Shown piece after piece: positions 25,399 through 34,443 of a stretch of 64,000 bases of DNA (positions are counted from its first letter, which is position 1; each line of letters opens with the position of its first letter). The notes beneath the pieces are model-generated. The model was not told the origin of the DNA and did no database searches. It saw only the letters and a list, made by a program, of their open reading frames with translations. Origin of the DNA: Sphingomonas yabuuchiae (lineage in GTDB: Bacteria; Pseudomonadota; Alphaproteobacteria; Sphingomonadales; Sphingomonadaceae); the NCBI RefSeq assembly GCF_014199595.1, contig NZ_JACHNX010000001.1, forward strand, positions 1 through 64,000, read 5' to 3'. Both the position numbers and the translations under genes were made by a program.

Positions 25399-25446
25399 GC
25401 CGCCAGGATGCGACCCGCAAGGGCCCCGCGTCCTGGCGGCTTTTTT
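25399..25446 (+). terminator. Leader intrinsic terminator before narK (attenuator)
   Basis: A 14-bp stem (GCCGCCAGGATGCG, 25399-25412, with CGCGTCCTGGCGGC, 25427-25440; one G-U pair) followed by six T. It ends 35 bp before the narK start codon, on the coding strand, so reading through it is required to express the nitrate genes. Confidence 0.92.
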
Positions 25447-25480
25447 CGTTTTGGGCCCTGGGCCCCACGGAGGCGGCACG

Positions 25481-26728
25481 ATGGCGACGGCATTCTGGGA
25501 TGACAGCAAAGCGGCGAAAGCGGGCGATGACGGCGGTTTCTGGTCGAGCGGCCATACGCCGACGCTGATCGCGGCATTCCTGTATTTCGATCTGGCCTTC
25601 ATGGTCTGGGTCCTGCTCGGCCCGCTGGCGCCGCAGATTTCCGCCAGCCTGGGCCTGACGCCTGCGCAAAAGGGTGTGATGGTCGCAGTGCCGACGCTGG
25701 CGGGGGCGATCCTGCGCGTCGTCAACGGCCTGTTGGTCGACCGGATCGGGCCGAAGCGCGCGGGCGCGATCAGCCAGTTGATCGTCATCGGCGGCCTCTT
25801 TTCCGCCTGGGTGCTGGGGGTGAACAGCTTCGGCGGCACACTGGTGCTGGGCGTCATCCTGGGCTTTGCGGGGGCGAGCTTCGCCATCGCGCTGCCGCTC
25901 GCCAGCCGCTGGTATCCGCCCGAGCATCAGGGCAAGGCCATGGGTCTGGCGGGCATGGGCAATTCGGGCACGGTGCTCGCCGCGCTGTTCGCGCCTGCGC
26001 TGGCCAAGCTGTTCGGCTGGAACGCCGTTCTGGGGCTCGCCTGCCTGCCGCTGACCCTCGTCTTCTTCGCCTATATGGTGATGGCCAAGGACGCACCGGG
26101 TGCGCCGAGCCCACGCCGTCTGGTCGAGTATCTCGCGCCGCTGAAACAGGCCGATGCCTGGTGGCTGATGGGCTTCTACGCCGTCACCTTCGGCGGGTTC
26201 GTCGGCCTTGCCGCCAGCCTGCCCATCTATTTCACCGACCGCTTCGGGCTGACCCCGGTGCAGGCGGGTTACGCCACGGCGGCCTGCGTCTTTGCCGGGT
26301 CACTGGTGCGGCCGATGGGCGGGGCGCTGGCCGATGCGATCGGCGGGGTGAAGGCGCTGCTCGGCGTGTTCGCCGCCGCCGCGGTCACCCTGACGGGCGT
26401 GGCGATGGTCGACGGGTTCGCCGCCTCGCTGGCGCTGTTCGTCCTGTCCATGCTGGCGCTGGGTGTCGGCAACGGATCGGTCTTCCAGCTGGTGCCGCAG
26501 CGTTTCGCCGCCGAGATCGGCGTGATGACCGGCCTGGTCGGCATGGCGGGCGGGATCGGCGGCTTCTACCTCGCCTCGTCGCTGGGGTTCGCCAAGCAGT
26601 GGACGGGCAGCTTTTCGGGCGGGTTCCTGATCTTCGCCGCGCTGGCCCTGGTCGCGCTGGCGGGCCTGATGCTGGTCAAGAGCCGCTGGCGCCGCAGCTG
26701 GGGCGCGGCCGAGGGCGTGCGGATCTGA
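25481..26728 (+). CDS. narK: Nitrate/nitrite transporter of the NarK/NasA family
   Basis: 415 residues, major facilitator with about twelve helices. Typical NarK features are the Gly-rich nitrate signature near GFAGASFAIALPLASRWYP and AGMGNSGTVLAALFAP in the first half, and GMAGGIGGFYLASSLG in the second. It imports nitrate across the inner membrane for assimilation. The ATG at 25481 has a clear ribosome site (CGGAGG, 25468-25473); a longer in-frame reading would begin inside the leader terminator and is rejected. It is the first gene of the operon, with nirB 28 bp downstream. Confidence 0.95.
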   Translation: MATAFWDDSKAAKAGDDGGFWSSGHTPTLIAAFLYFDLAFMVWVLLGPLAPQISASLGLTPAQKGVMVAVPTLAGAILRVVNGLLVDRIGPKRAGAISQLIVIGGLFSAWVLGVNSFGGTLVLGVILGFAGASFAIALPLASRWYPPEHQGKAMGLAGMGNSGTVLAALFAPALAKLFGWNAVLGLACLPLTLVFFAYMVMAKDAPGAPSPRRLVEYLAPLKQADAWWLMGFYAVTFGGFVGLAASLPIYFTDRFGLTPVQAGYATAACVFAGSLVRPMGGALADAIGGVKALLGVFAAAAVTLTGVAMVDGFAASLALFVLSMLALGVGNGSVFQLVPQRFAAEIGVMTGLVGMAGGIGGFYLASSLGFAKQWTGSFSGGFLIFAALALVALAGLMLVKSRWRRSWGAAEGVRI

Positions 26729-26756
26729 TGCTTTTCCTCTTCGACGGATCGAACCG

Positions 26757-29237
26757 ATGAAACACGAAGTCCTGAGCGCCGCCAAGGTCGATACCCGCGA
26801 ACACCTGATCGTCGTCGGCAACGGCATGGCCGGTTGCCGCGCGGTCGAGGAATTGCTGGCCCGCGATCCCGCCCGCTACCGTATCACCATATTCGGTGCC
26901 GAACCGCTGGTGAATTACAACCGGATCATGCTGTCGCCGGTGCTGGCGGGCGAGAAGACGTTCGACGAGATCGTCATCAACGGCCTCGACTGGTATGCCG
27001 ATAACGGCATCACCCTGGTCAGCGGCGATCCGGTCACCGCGATCGACCGCGAGGCACGGACGGTCACCGCCCAGAGCGGCATGGTGCTGGACTATGATCG
27101 GCTACTCATCGCGACCGGTTCCGACCCGTTCATCATCCCGGTGCCCGGCCACGACCTGCCCGGCGTCATCAGCTTTCGCGACATGAAGGATGTCGAGCAT
27201 ATGCTCGACGCCGCCGAGCGGGGTGGCAGCGCGGTGGTGATCGGCGGCGGCCTGCTCGGCCTGGAGGCGGCGCATGGCCTGAGCTTGCGCGGCATGACCG
27301 TCACCGTCCTCCACCTGATGCCAACGCTGATGGAGCGGCAGCTGGATGAAGCGGCGGGTTGGCTGCTCAAGCAGGCGCTGGAGGCGCGCGGCCAGACCGT
27401 ATTGTGCGGCGCCGACACCGCCGCGATCCTGGGCGACGGCAAGGTCGAGGCGATCCGCCTGAAGGACGGCCGCGAGATCCCTGCCGATCTCGTGGTGATG
27501 GCGGTCGGCATCCGTCCCTGCGTCGCGCTGGCCCGCGCCGCCGGGCTGGAGGTCGGGCGCGGGATCAAGGTGGACGACCATATGGTCACCTCCGACCCGC
27601 GCATCCTGGCCGTCGGCGAATGCGTCGAGCATGACGGACAGGTATACGGCCTGGTCGCGCCGCTCTGGGACATGTGCCGCAGCCTCGCCGATGCACTGAC
27701 CGGCAGCCCCAGCGGCTATCGCCCCACCGCCACCGCGACCAAGCTGAAGGTTGCCGGACTCGACGTCTTCTCGGCGGGCGATTTCGGCGGCGGGGACGGC
27801 GCGGAGGATATCGTGCTGCGCGACGCGGCCCGCGGCATCTACAAGCGCGTCGTGGTCAAGGACGACCGCATCGTCGGCGCGGTGCTGTACGGCGATACCG
27901 CCGACGGCAACTGGTATTTCGACCTGCTCAAAAAGGGCGAAAGCGTCGGCGACATTCGCGACGCGCTGATCTTCGGCCAGGCCTTCGCCTCGGGAGGGGG
28001 GCAGGCGGACCCTAAGGCGGCCGTTGCGGCGCTCTCCGACACGGCGGAGATTTGCGGCTGCAACGGCGTCACCAAGGGGCAGGTCGTGTCGTGCATCGCC
28101 AAGGGCGCACACAGCCTGGATGCGGTGCGTGCCACCTGCAAGGCATCGGCGAGCTGCGGCTCGTGCACCGGGCTGGTCGAGACGCTGCTCGCGCTGACGC
28201 TGGGCGACGAGGTCGAGGCGGGGCCGAAGACCATGTGCAAATGCACCAGCTTCGGCCATGACGATGTCCGCCGCGAGATCGTCGCGCAGGACATGCGCTC
28301 CATTCCGGAGGTCATGCAGAAGCTGCACTGGTCGACCCCCGATGGCTGTTCGTCCTGCCGCCCCGCGCTCAATTACTATCTGCTGTGCGCGCTGCCCGGC
28401 GAATATGTCGACGACCAGCAGAGCCGCTTCGTCAACGAGCGGATGCACGCCAACATCCAGAAGGACGGCACCTATTCGGTCGTACCGCGCATGTGGGGCG
28501 GCATCACCAGCCCCAAGGAGCTGCGCGCGATCGCCGATGTGGTCGAGAAGTTCAACGCGCCGATGGTCAAGGTGACGGGCGGCCAGCGGCTCGACATCTT
28601 CGGCATCAAGAAGGAGGATCTGCCCGCCGTCTGGGCCGATCTGAACGCCGCCGGGATGGTCAGCGGCCATGCCTATGGGAAAAGTCTGCGGACGGTGAAG
28701 ACCTGTGTCGGCTCCGAATGGTGCCGCTTCGGCACGCAGGATTCGACCGGGCTGGGTGTCAAGCTGGAGCGGGCGACCTGGGGGTCGTGGATGCCGCACA
28801 AGTTCAAGATCGCGGTGTCGGGCTGCCCGCGCAACTGTGCCGAGGCGACGATCAAGGACTTCGGCGTGGTCTGCGTGGACTCGGGCTACGAACTCCATGT
28901 CGGCGGCAATGGCGGGATCAAGGTCCGCGCCACCGACCTGCTGTGCAAGGTCGCGACCGAGGCGGAGGCGATGGAGATGTGCGCCGCCTTCGTCCAGCTC
29001 TATCGCGAGGAGGCGCGCTATCTGGAACGCACCGCGCCGTGGATCGAACGTGTGGGCCTGGCATACATCCAGTCGCGGCTGTTGCCCGACGAAGAGGCGC
29101 GCGCCGAACTCGCCCGCCGCTTCTTCTATTCGCAGAGCTTCTCGCAGGACGATCCCTGGGCCGCGCGCGTCGCGGGCGAGGAACGCGAAATCCATGCGCC
29201 GATGGCGCGCTTCCAACCTGTTGGAGAGATGGCATGA
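26757..29237 (+). CDS. nirB: Assimilatory nitrite reductase, large subunit
   Basis: 826 residues. An N-terminal FAD/NAD(P)-binding module (VVGNGMAGCRAVEELL; VVIGGGLLGLEAAHGL) is followed by BFD-like [2Fe-2S] segments (first Cys near 433, CGCNGVTKGQVVSC; then CKASASCGSCTG). The C-terminal siroheme/[4Fe-4S] domain has C650-x5-C656 (CVGSEWC) and C690-x3-C694 (CPRNC). It reduces nitrite to ammonium in the cytoplasm with NAD(P)H, using siroheme whose precursor is made by the cobA product at the end of this operon. It overlaps nirD by 4 nt. Confidence 0.97.
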   Translation: MKHEVLSAAKVDTREHLIVVGNGMAGCRAVEELLARDPARYRITIFGAEPLVNYNRIMLSPVLAGEKTFDEIVINGLDWYADNGITLVSGDPVTAIDREARTVTAQSGMVLDYDRLLIATGSDPFIIPVPGHDLPGVISFRDMKDVEHMLDAAERGGSAVVIGGGLLGLEAAHGLSLRGMTVTVLHLMPTLMERQLDEAAGWLLKQALEARGQTVLCGADTAAILGDGKVEAIRLKDGREIPADLVVMAVGIRPCVALARAAGLEVGRGIKVDDHMVTSDPRILAVGECVEHDGQVYGLVAPLWDMCRSLADALTGSPSGYRPTATATKLKVAGLDVFSAGDFGGGDGAEDIVLRDAARGIYKRVVVKDDRIVGAVLYGDTADGNWYFDLLKKGESVGDIRDALIFGQAFASGGGQADPKAAVAALSDTAEICGCNGVTKGQVVSCIAKGAHSLDAVRATCKASASCGSCTGLVETLLALTLGDEVEAGPKTMCKCTSFGHDDVRREIVAQDMRSIPEVMQKLHWSTPDGCSSCRPALNYYLLCALPGEYVDDQQSRFVNERMHANIQKDGTYSVVPRMWGGITSPKELRAIADVVEKFNAPMVKVTGGQRLDIFGIKKEDLPAVWADLNAAGMVSGHAYGKSLRTVKTCVGSEWCRFGTQDSTGLGVKLERATWGSWMPHKFKIAVSGCPRNCAEATIKDFGVVCVDSGYELHVGGNGGIKVRATDLLCKVATEAEAMEMCAAFVQLYREEARYLERTAPWIERVGLAYIQSRLLPDEEARAELARRFFYSQSFSQDDPWAARVAGEEREIHAPMARFQPVGEMA

Positions 29238-29572
29238 TCGGCGAATGGCTCGATATCGGCTGGGTGAACGAGATCCCGGTGCGCGGCAGCCGCACCGTGC
29301 AGGTCGAGGGCGGCCACGACATCGCCGTCTTCCGTACCGGCGAGAACAAGGTCTTCGCGCTGCTCGACCGCTGCCCGCACAAGCATGGGCGGCTGAGCCA
29401 GGGCATCGTCCATGGCGGCGCGGTGGCGTGTCCGCTGCACAACTGGCGCATCTCGCTCAGCACCGGCGAGGCGCTGGGCGAGGACAAGGGCTGCACGCCG
29501 ACCGTGCCGGTGAAGATCAGCGGCGGCCGCGTGCTGATCTGCCGCGCCAGCACCCTGAAGGCGGCGGCGTGA
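29234..29572 (+). CDS. nirD: Nitrite reductase small subunit with intact Rieske site
   Basis: 112 residues, the NirD/Rieske-like fold. Both halves of a Rieske [2Fe-2S] site are present: C47-P-H49 (CPHKHG) and C66-P-L-H69 (CPLHNW). The ATGA overlap with nirB couples their translation. It is the partner subunit of NirB. A short repeat fills the 120 bp before nasA. Confidence 0.95.
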   Translation: MIGEWLDIGWVNEIPVRGSRTVQVEGGHDIAVFRTGENKVFALLDRCPHKHGRLSQGIVHGGAVACPLHNWRISLSTGEALGEDKGCTPTVPVKISGGRVLICRASTLKAAA

Positions 29573-29587
29573 GCATGAGGCTGCTTT

Positions 29588-29690
29588 CCCCCCTCCCCTT
29601 CAGGGGAGGGGTCGGGGGTGGGGCCTCGCCACAAGCGGCGCGCTTGCCGAACTGCCCCACCCCAACCCCTCCCCTGAAGGGGAGGGGCAA
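29588..29690. repeat. 'ccccttcaggggagggg' repeat inside the nitrate operon
   Basis: CCCCTCCCCTTCAGGGGAGG...ggggtggggc...gccccacccc...CCCTGAAGGGGAGGGG between nirD and nasA, a long near-perfect inverted repeat. It is the uninterrupted form of the copy at 20885. Its stability could cause partial termination or RNA processing between nirD and nasA. Confidence 0.85.
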
Positions 29691-29693
29691 CGC

Positions 29694-32285
29694 ATGAACG
29701 CGATCCGCACTACCTGCGCCTATTGCGGTGTCGGCTGCGGCATCCGCGCGACCGTCACCGACGAGCGTGCCGTCCAGATCGAGGGCGATCCCGACCACCC
29801 CGCCAATCGCGGCAGGCTCTGTTCCAAGGGCACGCATCTGGGCGAGACGGTCGGTCTCGAAGGTCGCCTGCTCACCCCGATGATCGGCAAGCGCCGCGCC
29901 TCGTGGGACAAGGCGCTGGATTTGGTGGCGAAACGCTTCCGCGACACTATCGCGCAGCATGGTCCCGACAGCGTCGCCTTCTACGTCTCCGGCCAGTTGC
30001 TGACCGAAGACTATTATGTCGCCAACAAGCTGATGAAGGGCTTTATCGGCTCGGCCAATATCGACACCAATTCGCGGCTCTGCATGTCGAGCGCGGTGGC
30101 GGGCCACACCCGCGCGTTCGGCGAGGATGTGGTGCCCGCGTCTTACGAAGACATCGACGCCGCCGACCTGATCGTGCTGGTCGGCAGCAACACCGCCTGG
30201 TGCCATCCCATCGTCTATCAGCGTATTCGCGCCCGGTGCGATGCGGGTGCCAAGCTGGTCGTCATCGATCCGCGCCGCACCGAGACGGCGGAGGAAGCCG
30301 ACCTGCATCTGCCGCTGCGCCCCGGCAGCGACGTGGCGCTGATGAACGGCCTGCTCGCCTGGTGCCGCGAGGCGGGGGCGCTCGACGCGGGGTTCCTTGC
30401 CGATCATCTGTCGGTTCCGGCCGATTTCTGGGAGCGGGTGGGCGAGGGGAGCGATCTCTGGTCGGTCGCCAGGACCTGCGACCTGCCCCCGGCCGACCTG
30501 CGCCGCTTCTACGAACTATTCGCCGCCACCCCGCGCACCGTCACCCTGTTCAGCCAGGGGGTGAACCAGTCGCTGAGCGGCACCGATCAGGTCAATGCGA
30601 TCCTGAACGTCCATCTCGCGACGGGGCGCATCGGCAAGCCCGGCGCGCAGCCCTTTTCGATCACGGGTCAGCCGAACGCCATGGGCGGGCGTGAGGTGGG
30701 CGGGCTGGCCTCCACGCTGGCCGCGCATATGGACTTCGCGCCCGACAACCGCGCCCGTGTCCAGCGCTTCTGGGCCGCGCCGACCATCGCCGAACAGCCT
30801 GGCCTGAAGGCCGTCGAACTCTTCCGCGCCTTGGGCGAGGGGCGGATCAAGGCGCTGTGGGTGATGGCGACCAATCCCGCCGTGTCGATGCCCGATGCGG
30901 GCCGCGTGCGCGAGGCGCTGGCCGCCTGCCCCTTCGTCGTGGTCAGCGACGTGATCGCCGACACCGACACCTCGGCCTATGCCCATGTCCGCCTGCCCGC
31001 CGCCGCCTGGGGCGAGAAGGACGGAACCGTCACCAATTCGGACCGCACGATCAGCCGCCAGCGCGCGCTGTTCCCGCTGCCCGGTGAGGCAAGGCCCGAC
31101 TGGTGGATCGTCAAGGAGGTCGGCCGCCGCATGGGGTGGAAGACCGCCTTTGCCTATGACCGCCCCGCCGAGATCTGGCGCGAGCATTGCCGTCTGTCGG
31201 CCTATGAGAATGACGGCGCGCGCCTGTTCGCGCTGCCCGGTCTGTCGAGCGCGGGCAATGCAGAGTATGACGCGATGACGCCGTTCCGCTGGGGCGGCAC
31301 CCCCTTTGCCGATGGCCGCTTCTCCACCCCCGATGGCCGCGCACGGCTGGTGACGGTGACGCAAAAGGCGATTTCCGGCCCGCTTGCCGCCTGGCCGCTG
31401 ACGCTCAACACCGGCCGCTATCGCGACCAGTGGCACAGCATGACCCGCACCGGCCTTGCGCCCAAGCTGGCCCGCCACCGCGAAGAGCCGTTGGTCGAGG
31501 TGCATCCCGATGATGCCGCCGGACTAGGCGTCATCGAGGGCGGGCTGGCGTGGGTGGCGACGCCGCAGGGCGACAGCCTCTACCGCGTGCGCGTGACGCC
31601 TGCGCAGCGGCGGGGCGAGATCTTCACGCCGATCCACTGGACCGACCGCACCTCCAGCGGCGGGCGAACCGGCCTGCTGCCGCGTCCGCTGGTCGATCCG
31701 GTGTCGGGCCAGCCGGGCTTCAAGCAAACCCCGGCGCGGCTGGCGGCGGTAGCAACGCGCTGGCGTGGTTTCCTGATCCTCGCGGGCGAGCCGGTGCGGC
31801 GTCCCTCCTGCCTCTGGGCGACGCGCGTCGCGGTTCCGGCGGGCAGCCTGTGGGAACTGGCGGGCGATGGCGATCCGGTAAAGCTGGAGGCGAGCCTGCC
31901 CGCTGGCGAGCGTGTCGAGGCGATCGATGCGGCGCGCGGCACCAGGCGAATCGCGATCCTGTCGGGCGGCCGGCTGATCGCCGCGCTGTTCGTGACCGAA
32001 AGCGGCGAATTGCCCAGCCGTGACTGGCTGATCGGCCAGTTGGCCGAGGCGGAGGCAGCACCGACCCTGCTCGCCGGACGTGCGCCGGGGGTGCAGGCGG
32101 ATCGCGGCGCGATCGTCTGCGCCTGTTTCGATATCGGGATGCGCACCATCGTCGCGGCGATCCGCGACCAGCGGCTGGCCGATGTCGCCGCGATCGGGGC
32201 CGCTCTGGGCGCTGGCACCAATTGCGGATCCTGCCGCCCCGCGCTCGCCCGCCTGCTCGCCGAGGAGACTATCCATGCCGCATGA
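29694..32285 (+). CDS. nasA: Assimilatory nitrate reductase, catalytic subunit
   Basis: 863-residue molybdopterin oxidoreductase. The N-terminal [4Fe-4S] site is C8-x2-C11-x3-C15 (CAYCGVGC) plus the Cys in GRLCSKG. The bis-MGD domains contain SSAVAGHTRAFGEDVVP, where nitrate reductases hold the active-site region, and FSITGQPNAMGGREVG. The C-terminus carries an extra BFD-like [2Fe-2S] domain (IVCACFDIGMRTIVAA, CGSCRPAL), the NasA arrangement rather than the periplasmic NapA type; no Tat signal is present. It reduces nitrate to nitrite in the cytoplasm. It overlaps cobA by 11 nt. Confidence 0.96.
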   Translation: MNAIRTTCAYCGVGCGIRATVTDERAVQIEGDPDHPANRGRLCSKGTHLGETVGLEGRLLTPMIGKRRASWDKALDLVAKRFRDTIAQHGPDSVAFYVSGQLLTEDYYVANKLMKGFIGSANIDTNSRLCMSSAVAGHTRAFGEDVVPASYEDIDAADLIVLVGSNTAWCHPIVYQRIRARCDAGAKLVVIDPRRTETAEEADLHLPLRPGSDVALMNGLLAWCREAGALDAGFLADHLSVPADFWERVGEGSDLWSVARTCDLPPADLRRFYELFAATPRTVTLFSQGVNQSLSGTDQVNAILNVHLATGRIGKPGAQPFSITGQPNAMGGREVGGLASTLAAHMDFAPDNRARVQRFWAAPTIAEQPGLKAVELFRALGEGRIKALWVMATNPAVSMPDAGRVREALAACPFVVVSDVIADTDTSAYAHVRLPAAAWGEKDGTVTNSDRTISRQRALFPLPGEARPDWWIVKEVGRRMGWKTAFAYDRPAEIWREHCRLSAYENDGARLFALPGLSSAGNAEYDAMTPFRWGGTPFADGRFSTPDGRARLVTVTQKAISGPLAAWPLTLNTGRYRDQWHSMTRTGLAPKLARHREEPLVEVHPDDAAGLGVIEGGLAWVATPQGDSLYRVRVTPAQRRGEIFTPIHWTDRTSSGGRTGLLPRPLVDPVSGQPGFKQTPARLAAVATRWRGFLILAGEPVRRPSCLWATRVAVPAGSLWELAGDGDPVKLEASLPAGERVEAIDAARGTRRIAILSGGRLIAALFVTESGELPSRDWLIGQLAEAEAAPTLLAGRAPGVQADRGAIVCACFDIGMRTIVAAIRDQRLADVAAIGAALGAGTNCGSCRPALARLLAEETIHAA

Positions 32286-33066
32286 CGAATTTCCCGCCGG
32301 TTCGGTCTGGCTGGTCGGGGCCGGGCCGGGCGATCCCGATCTGCTGACCCGCAAGGCCGAGCGGCTGATCGCGGCGGCCGATATCGTGTTCTACGACGCG
32401 CTGGTCGGCCCCGGCATCCTCGACCTGATCGGCGCGCGCGCCGAGCAGATCAGCGTCGGCAAACGCTCGGGCCGTCATTCCAAGGATCAGCGGACCATAG
32501 ATTCGCTGATCGTCGCGGCAGCGCTGGAGGGCAAGCGGGTCGTCCGGCTGAAGGGTGGCGACCCGGCGATCTTCGGTCGTACGGCGGAGGAAGTGACCGC
32601 CTGCCGCGCGGCGGGCGTGACGGTACGAATCTGCCCCGGCATCACCGCCGCCAGCGCGGCCGTCGCCTCGGCGGGGACCAGCCTGACCCTGCGCGGCGTG
32701 GCACGCCGCCTGACCCTGGTCACGGCGCATGCGCAGGCGGGCGCGACGCTCGACCTCGACTGGCCAGCGCTGGCCGCGACCGATTCGACGCTGGCCATCT
32801 ATATGGGCCGCGCGGCGGCGGCGACCGTGGCCCAGCAACTGGTCGCCGCCGGGCGCAGCCCCGACACGCCGGTGCTGGTCGTGGTCAACGCCTCGCTGCC
32901 CAATGAGCGAATCATCCGGGGGCGGCTGTCCTCGCTGGCCTTTCTGGTCGAGGCGATCAGCGCGCATGATCCCGCCATGCTGATCGTCGGCGAAGCGGTC
33001 GAAGCCGATCCGACCTTCGCACCCGCACAATCCAGCGGGGTCCGCGAAGGGATATTGATCGCCTGA
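32275..33066 (+). CDS. cobA: Uroporphyrinogen-III C-methyltransferase (SUMT)
   Basis: 263 residues, the SAM-dependent tetrapyrrole methylase fold. Signatures are VGAGPGDPDLLTRKAERLI at residues ~14-32 and VVRLKGGDPAIFGR in the middle. It converts uroporphyrinogen III into precorrin-2, which is needed for the siroheme of NirB. Its start lies inside the end of nasA, so it is co-translated. The dehydrogenase/ferrochelatase step (CysG N-terminal or SirC/SirB) is not in this window. The protein lacks any fused CysG domain, hence a stand-alone SUMT. Confidence 0.95.
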   Translation: MPHDEFPAGSVWLVGAGPGDPDLLTRKAERLIAAADIVFYDALVGPGILDLIGARAEQISVGKRSGRHSKDQRTIDSLIVAAALEGKRVVRLKGGDPAIFGRTAEEVTACRAAGVTVRICPGITAASAAVASAGTSLTLRGVARRLTLVTAHAQAGATLDLDWPALAATDSTLAIYMGRAAAATVAQQLVAAGRSPDTPVLVVVNASLPNERIIRGRLSSLAFLVEAISAHDPAMLIVGEAVEADPTFAPAQSSGVREGILIA

Positions 33067-33140
33067 CCCGAAAGACCGGCGCGTCGACTTTGTAAGGGAA
33101 GGAGTGAGCGCGCCTCGGCGCCCCATGGCGGCGGGAGAGG

Positions 33141-33196
33141 CCAAGACTTCGTCATCGCGCTATCGCACGGTGACGTTGGTAGAAAGTCTTGGTTTT
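33141..33196 (+). terminator. Probable terminator of the nitrate operon
   Basis: CCAAGACTT (33141-33149) pairs with AAGTCTTGG (33184-33192), with an inner CGTCA/TGACG stem, followed by TTTT. It lies 75 bp after the cobA stop and just before the convergent tRNA-Leu gene. Confidence 0.6.
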
Positions 33197-33232
33197 CCGC
33201 CAGTCCCGAGGCTTGGAAGCCTTGGGAAAGAA

Positions 33233-33321
33233 TGGTGCCCAGAAGAGGACTCGAACCTCCACGACCTTGCGATCGCCAGCACCTGAAGCTGGTGCGTCTA
33301 CCAATTCCGCCATCTGGGCAC
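33233..33321 (-). tRNA. tRNA-Leu (CAG anticodon)
   Basis: Minus-strand RNA begins GTGCCCAGATGGCGGAATTG and ends with TGGGCAC-A-CCA (CCA encoded). The acceptor stem GTGCCCA/TGGGCAC is perfect, the anticodon loop TTCAGGT carries CAG between CCAGC and GCTGG, and the long variable arm (CGATCGCAAGGTCG) is the class II feature of Leu tRNA. Length 89 nt. Confidence 0.97.
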
Positions 33322-33423
33322 GGGGTAGGCCTGCGCCTTTAGGGTAGGGTTCGAATCCTTGTCAACGGCTTTTTTGCGAGGCAAAGGGGCGGTGCACAAA
33401 AAATCTGGCGAATAGGGACGGTC

Positions 33424-34356
33424 ATGACGAACAAGCTGGTGACGCTGATCGGCGGCGGGGGCTTTCTGGGCCGCTATGTCGCACGCGAACTGATGCGGGA
33501 CGGTACGCGCGTCCGGGTGGCGCAGCGCGATCCGCGCCAGGCGTATTTCCTGCGCACGCAGGGCGGGCTGGGCCAGACGCAGTTCGTGGCCGCGGATATC
33601 GCCCGGCCGGAGACGGTCGCACGCGCGGTCGAAGGCGCCGATGCGGTCGTCAATCTGGTCGGTGTGATGGGCGGCAATATGCAGCGCATCCATGTCGACG
33701 GCGCGCGCGCCGTGGCGGAAGCCGCGCGCAACGCCGGTGCCGGGGCGCTGGTCCATGTGTCGGCGATCGGCGCGGACACGAATGGTGCGGCGGCCTATGC
33801 CCGGTCCAAGGGGCAGGGCGAAGAGGCGGTGCGCGCGGCCTTCCCGAACGCCACCATCCTGCGCCCCTCGATCGTGTTCGGGCGCGAGGATCAGTTCGTG
33901 AACCGCTTCGCGGGCATGATGGGTGCGCCGATCGTCCCGGTCCTGCGTTCGGGCGTGAAGTTCCAGCCGGTCTTTGCGGGCGATGTCGGCGAAGCGGTCG
34001 CCAACGCGCTGCGCGATCCCGAATCGCACGGTGGTCTTACCTATGAGCTGGGTGGCCCGGACGTGCTGTCGATGGGCGAGTTGCTCCGCTGGATCGCCCA
34101 GGCGCTGGGTCGCAAGCCCAACTTCGTGGAAATCCCCGATTTCGCAGGCGCGCTGCTCGCCCGGCTGCCGGGCTCACCGATCAGCTGGGACCAGTGGCTG
34201 ATGCTGCAGCAGGACAATGTCGCCGCCGCCGGTACGCCGGGTCTGGCCGCGCTGGGCATCAAGGCCGCCCCGCTGGCGACCGTCGCGCCCGAATATCTGA
34301 TCCGTTTCCGCAAGGCGGGCCGGTTCGGGCGGCGCGCGGAGACGCTGGCGGCCTGA
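33424..34356 (+). CDS. NDUFA9-like NAD(P)H-binding SDR
   Basis: 310 residues starting with a Rossmann GxxGxxG loop (VTLIGGGGFLGRYVARELM). The segments VVNLVGVMGG, ALVHVSAIGADTNGAAAYAR and ILRPSIVFGREDQFVNRF match the atypical SDR family of the mitochondrial complex I accessory subunit NDUFA9, common in alphaproteobacteria. The bacterial proteins are thought to be related to complex I assembly or lipid/quinone work; nothing around it (no nuo genes) confirms this. A hairpin terminator follows, then uppP. Confidence 0.88.
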   Translation: MTNKLVTLIGGGGFLGRYVARELMRDGTRVRVAQRDPRQAYFLRTQGGLGQTQFVAADIARPETVARAVEGADAVVNLVGVMGGNMQRIHVDGARAVAEAARNAGAGALVHVSAIGADTNGAAAYARSKGQGEEAVRAAFPNATILRPSIVFGREDQFVNRFAGMMGAPIVPVLRSGVKFQPVFAGDVGEAVANALRDPESHGGLTYELGGPDVLSMGELLRWIAQALGRKPNFVEIPDFAGALLARLPGSPISWDQWLMLQQDNVAAAGTPGLAALGIKAAPLATVAPEYLIRFRKAGRFGRRAETLAA

Positions 34357-34392
34357 ACCGTCCCAAGCTGACAGTCTTTATCGTTTCGCTGA

Positions 34393-34422
34393 CAGCCCCG
34401 TCGCCTTATGGCGGCGGGGCTG
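34393..34422 (+). terminator. Hairpin after the NDUFA9-like gene
   Basis: CAGCCCCGTCGCC-TTAT-GGCGGCGGGGCTG, 13-bp stem with one wobble, followed by CCTTTGCTT, 37 bp after the stop of the preceding gene. It rules out the longer in-frame start for uppP at 34408, which lies within the hairpin. Confidence 0.65.
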
Positions 34423-34443
34423 CCTTTGCTTGTGGGGACTCGC

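Noticed and set aside
25385..25480. Longer N-terminus for the nitrate transporter
   Set aside because: The extra ~32 codons lie in the leader terminator and lack a ribosome site; ATG at 25481 has a good one.
33233..33321. tRNA-Leu as a genomic island attachment site
   Set aside because: No integrase, no direct repeat of the tRNA 3' end and no change of gene type on either side.
34408..34443. Upstream ATG start for uppP
   Set aside because: It lies within the terminator hairpin of the preceding gene; GTG 34444 gives the normal protein length.
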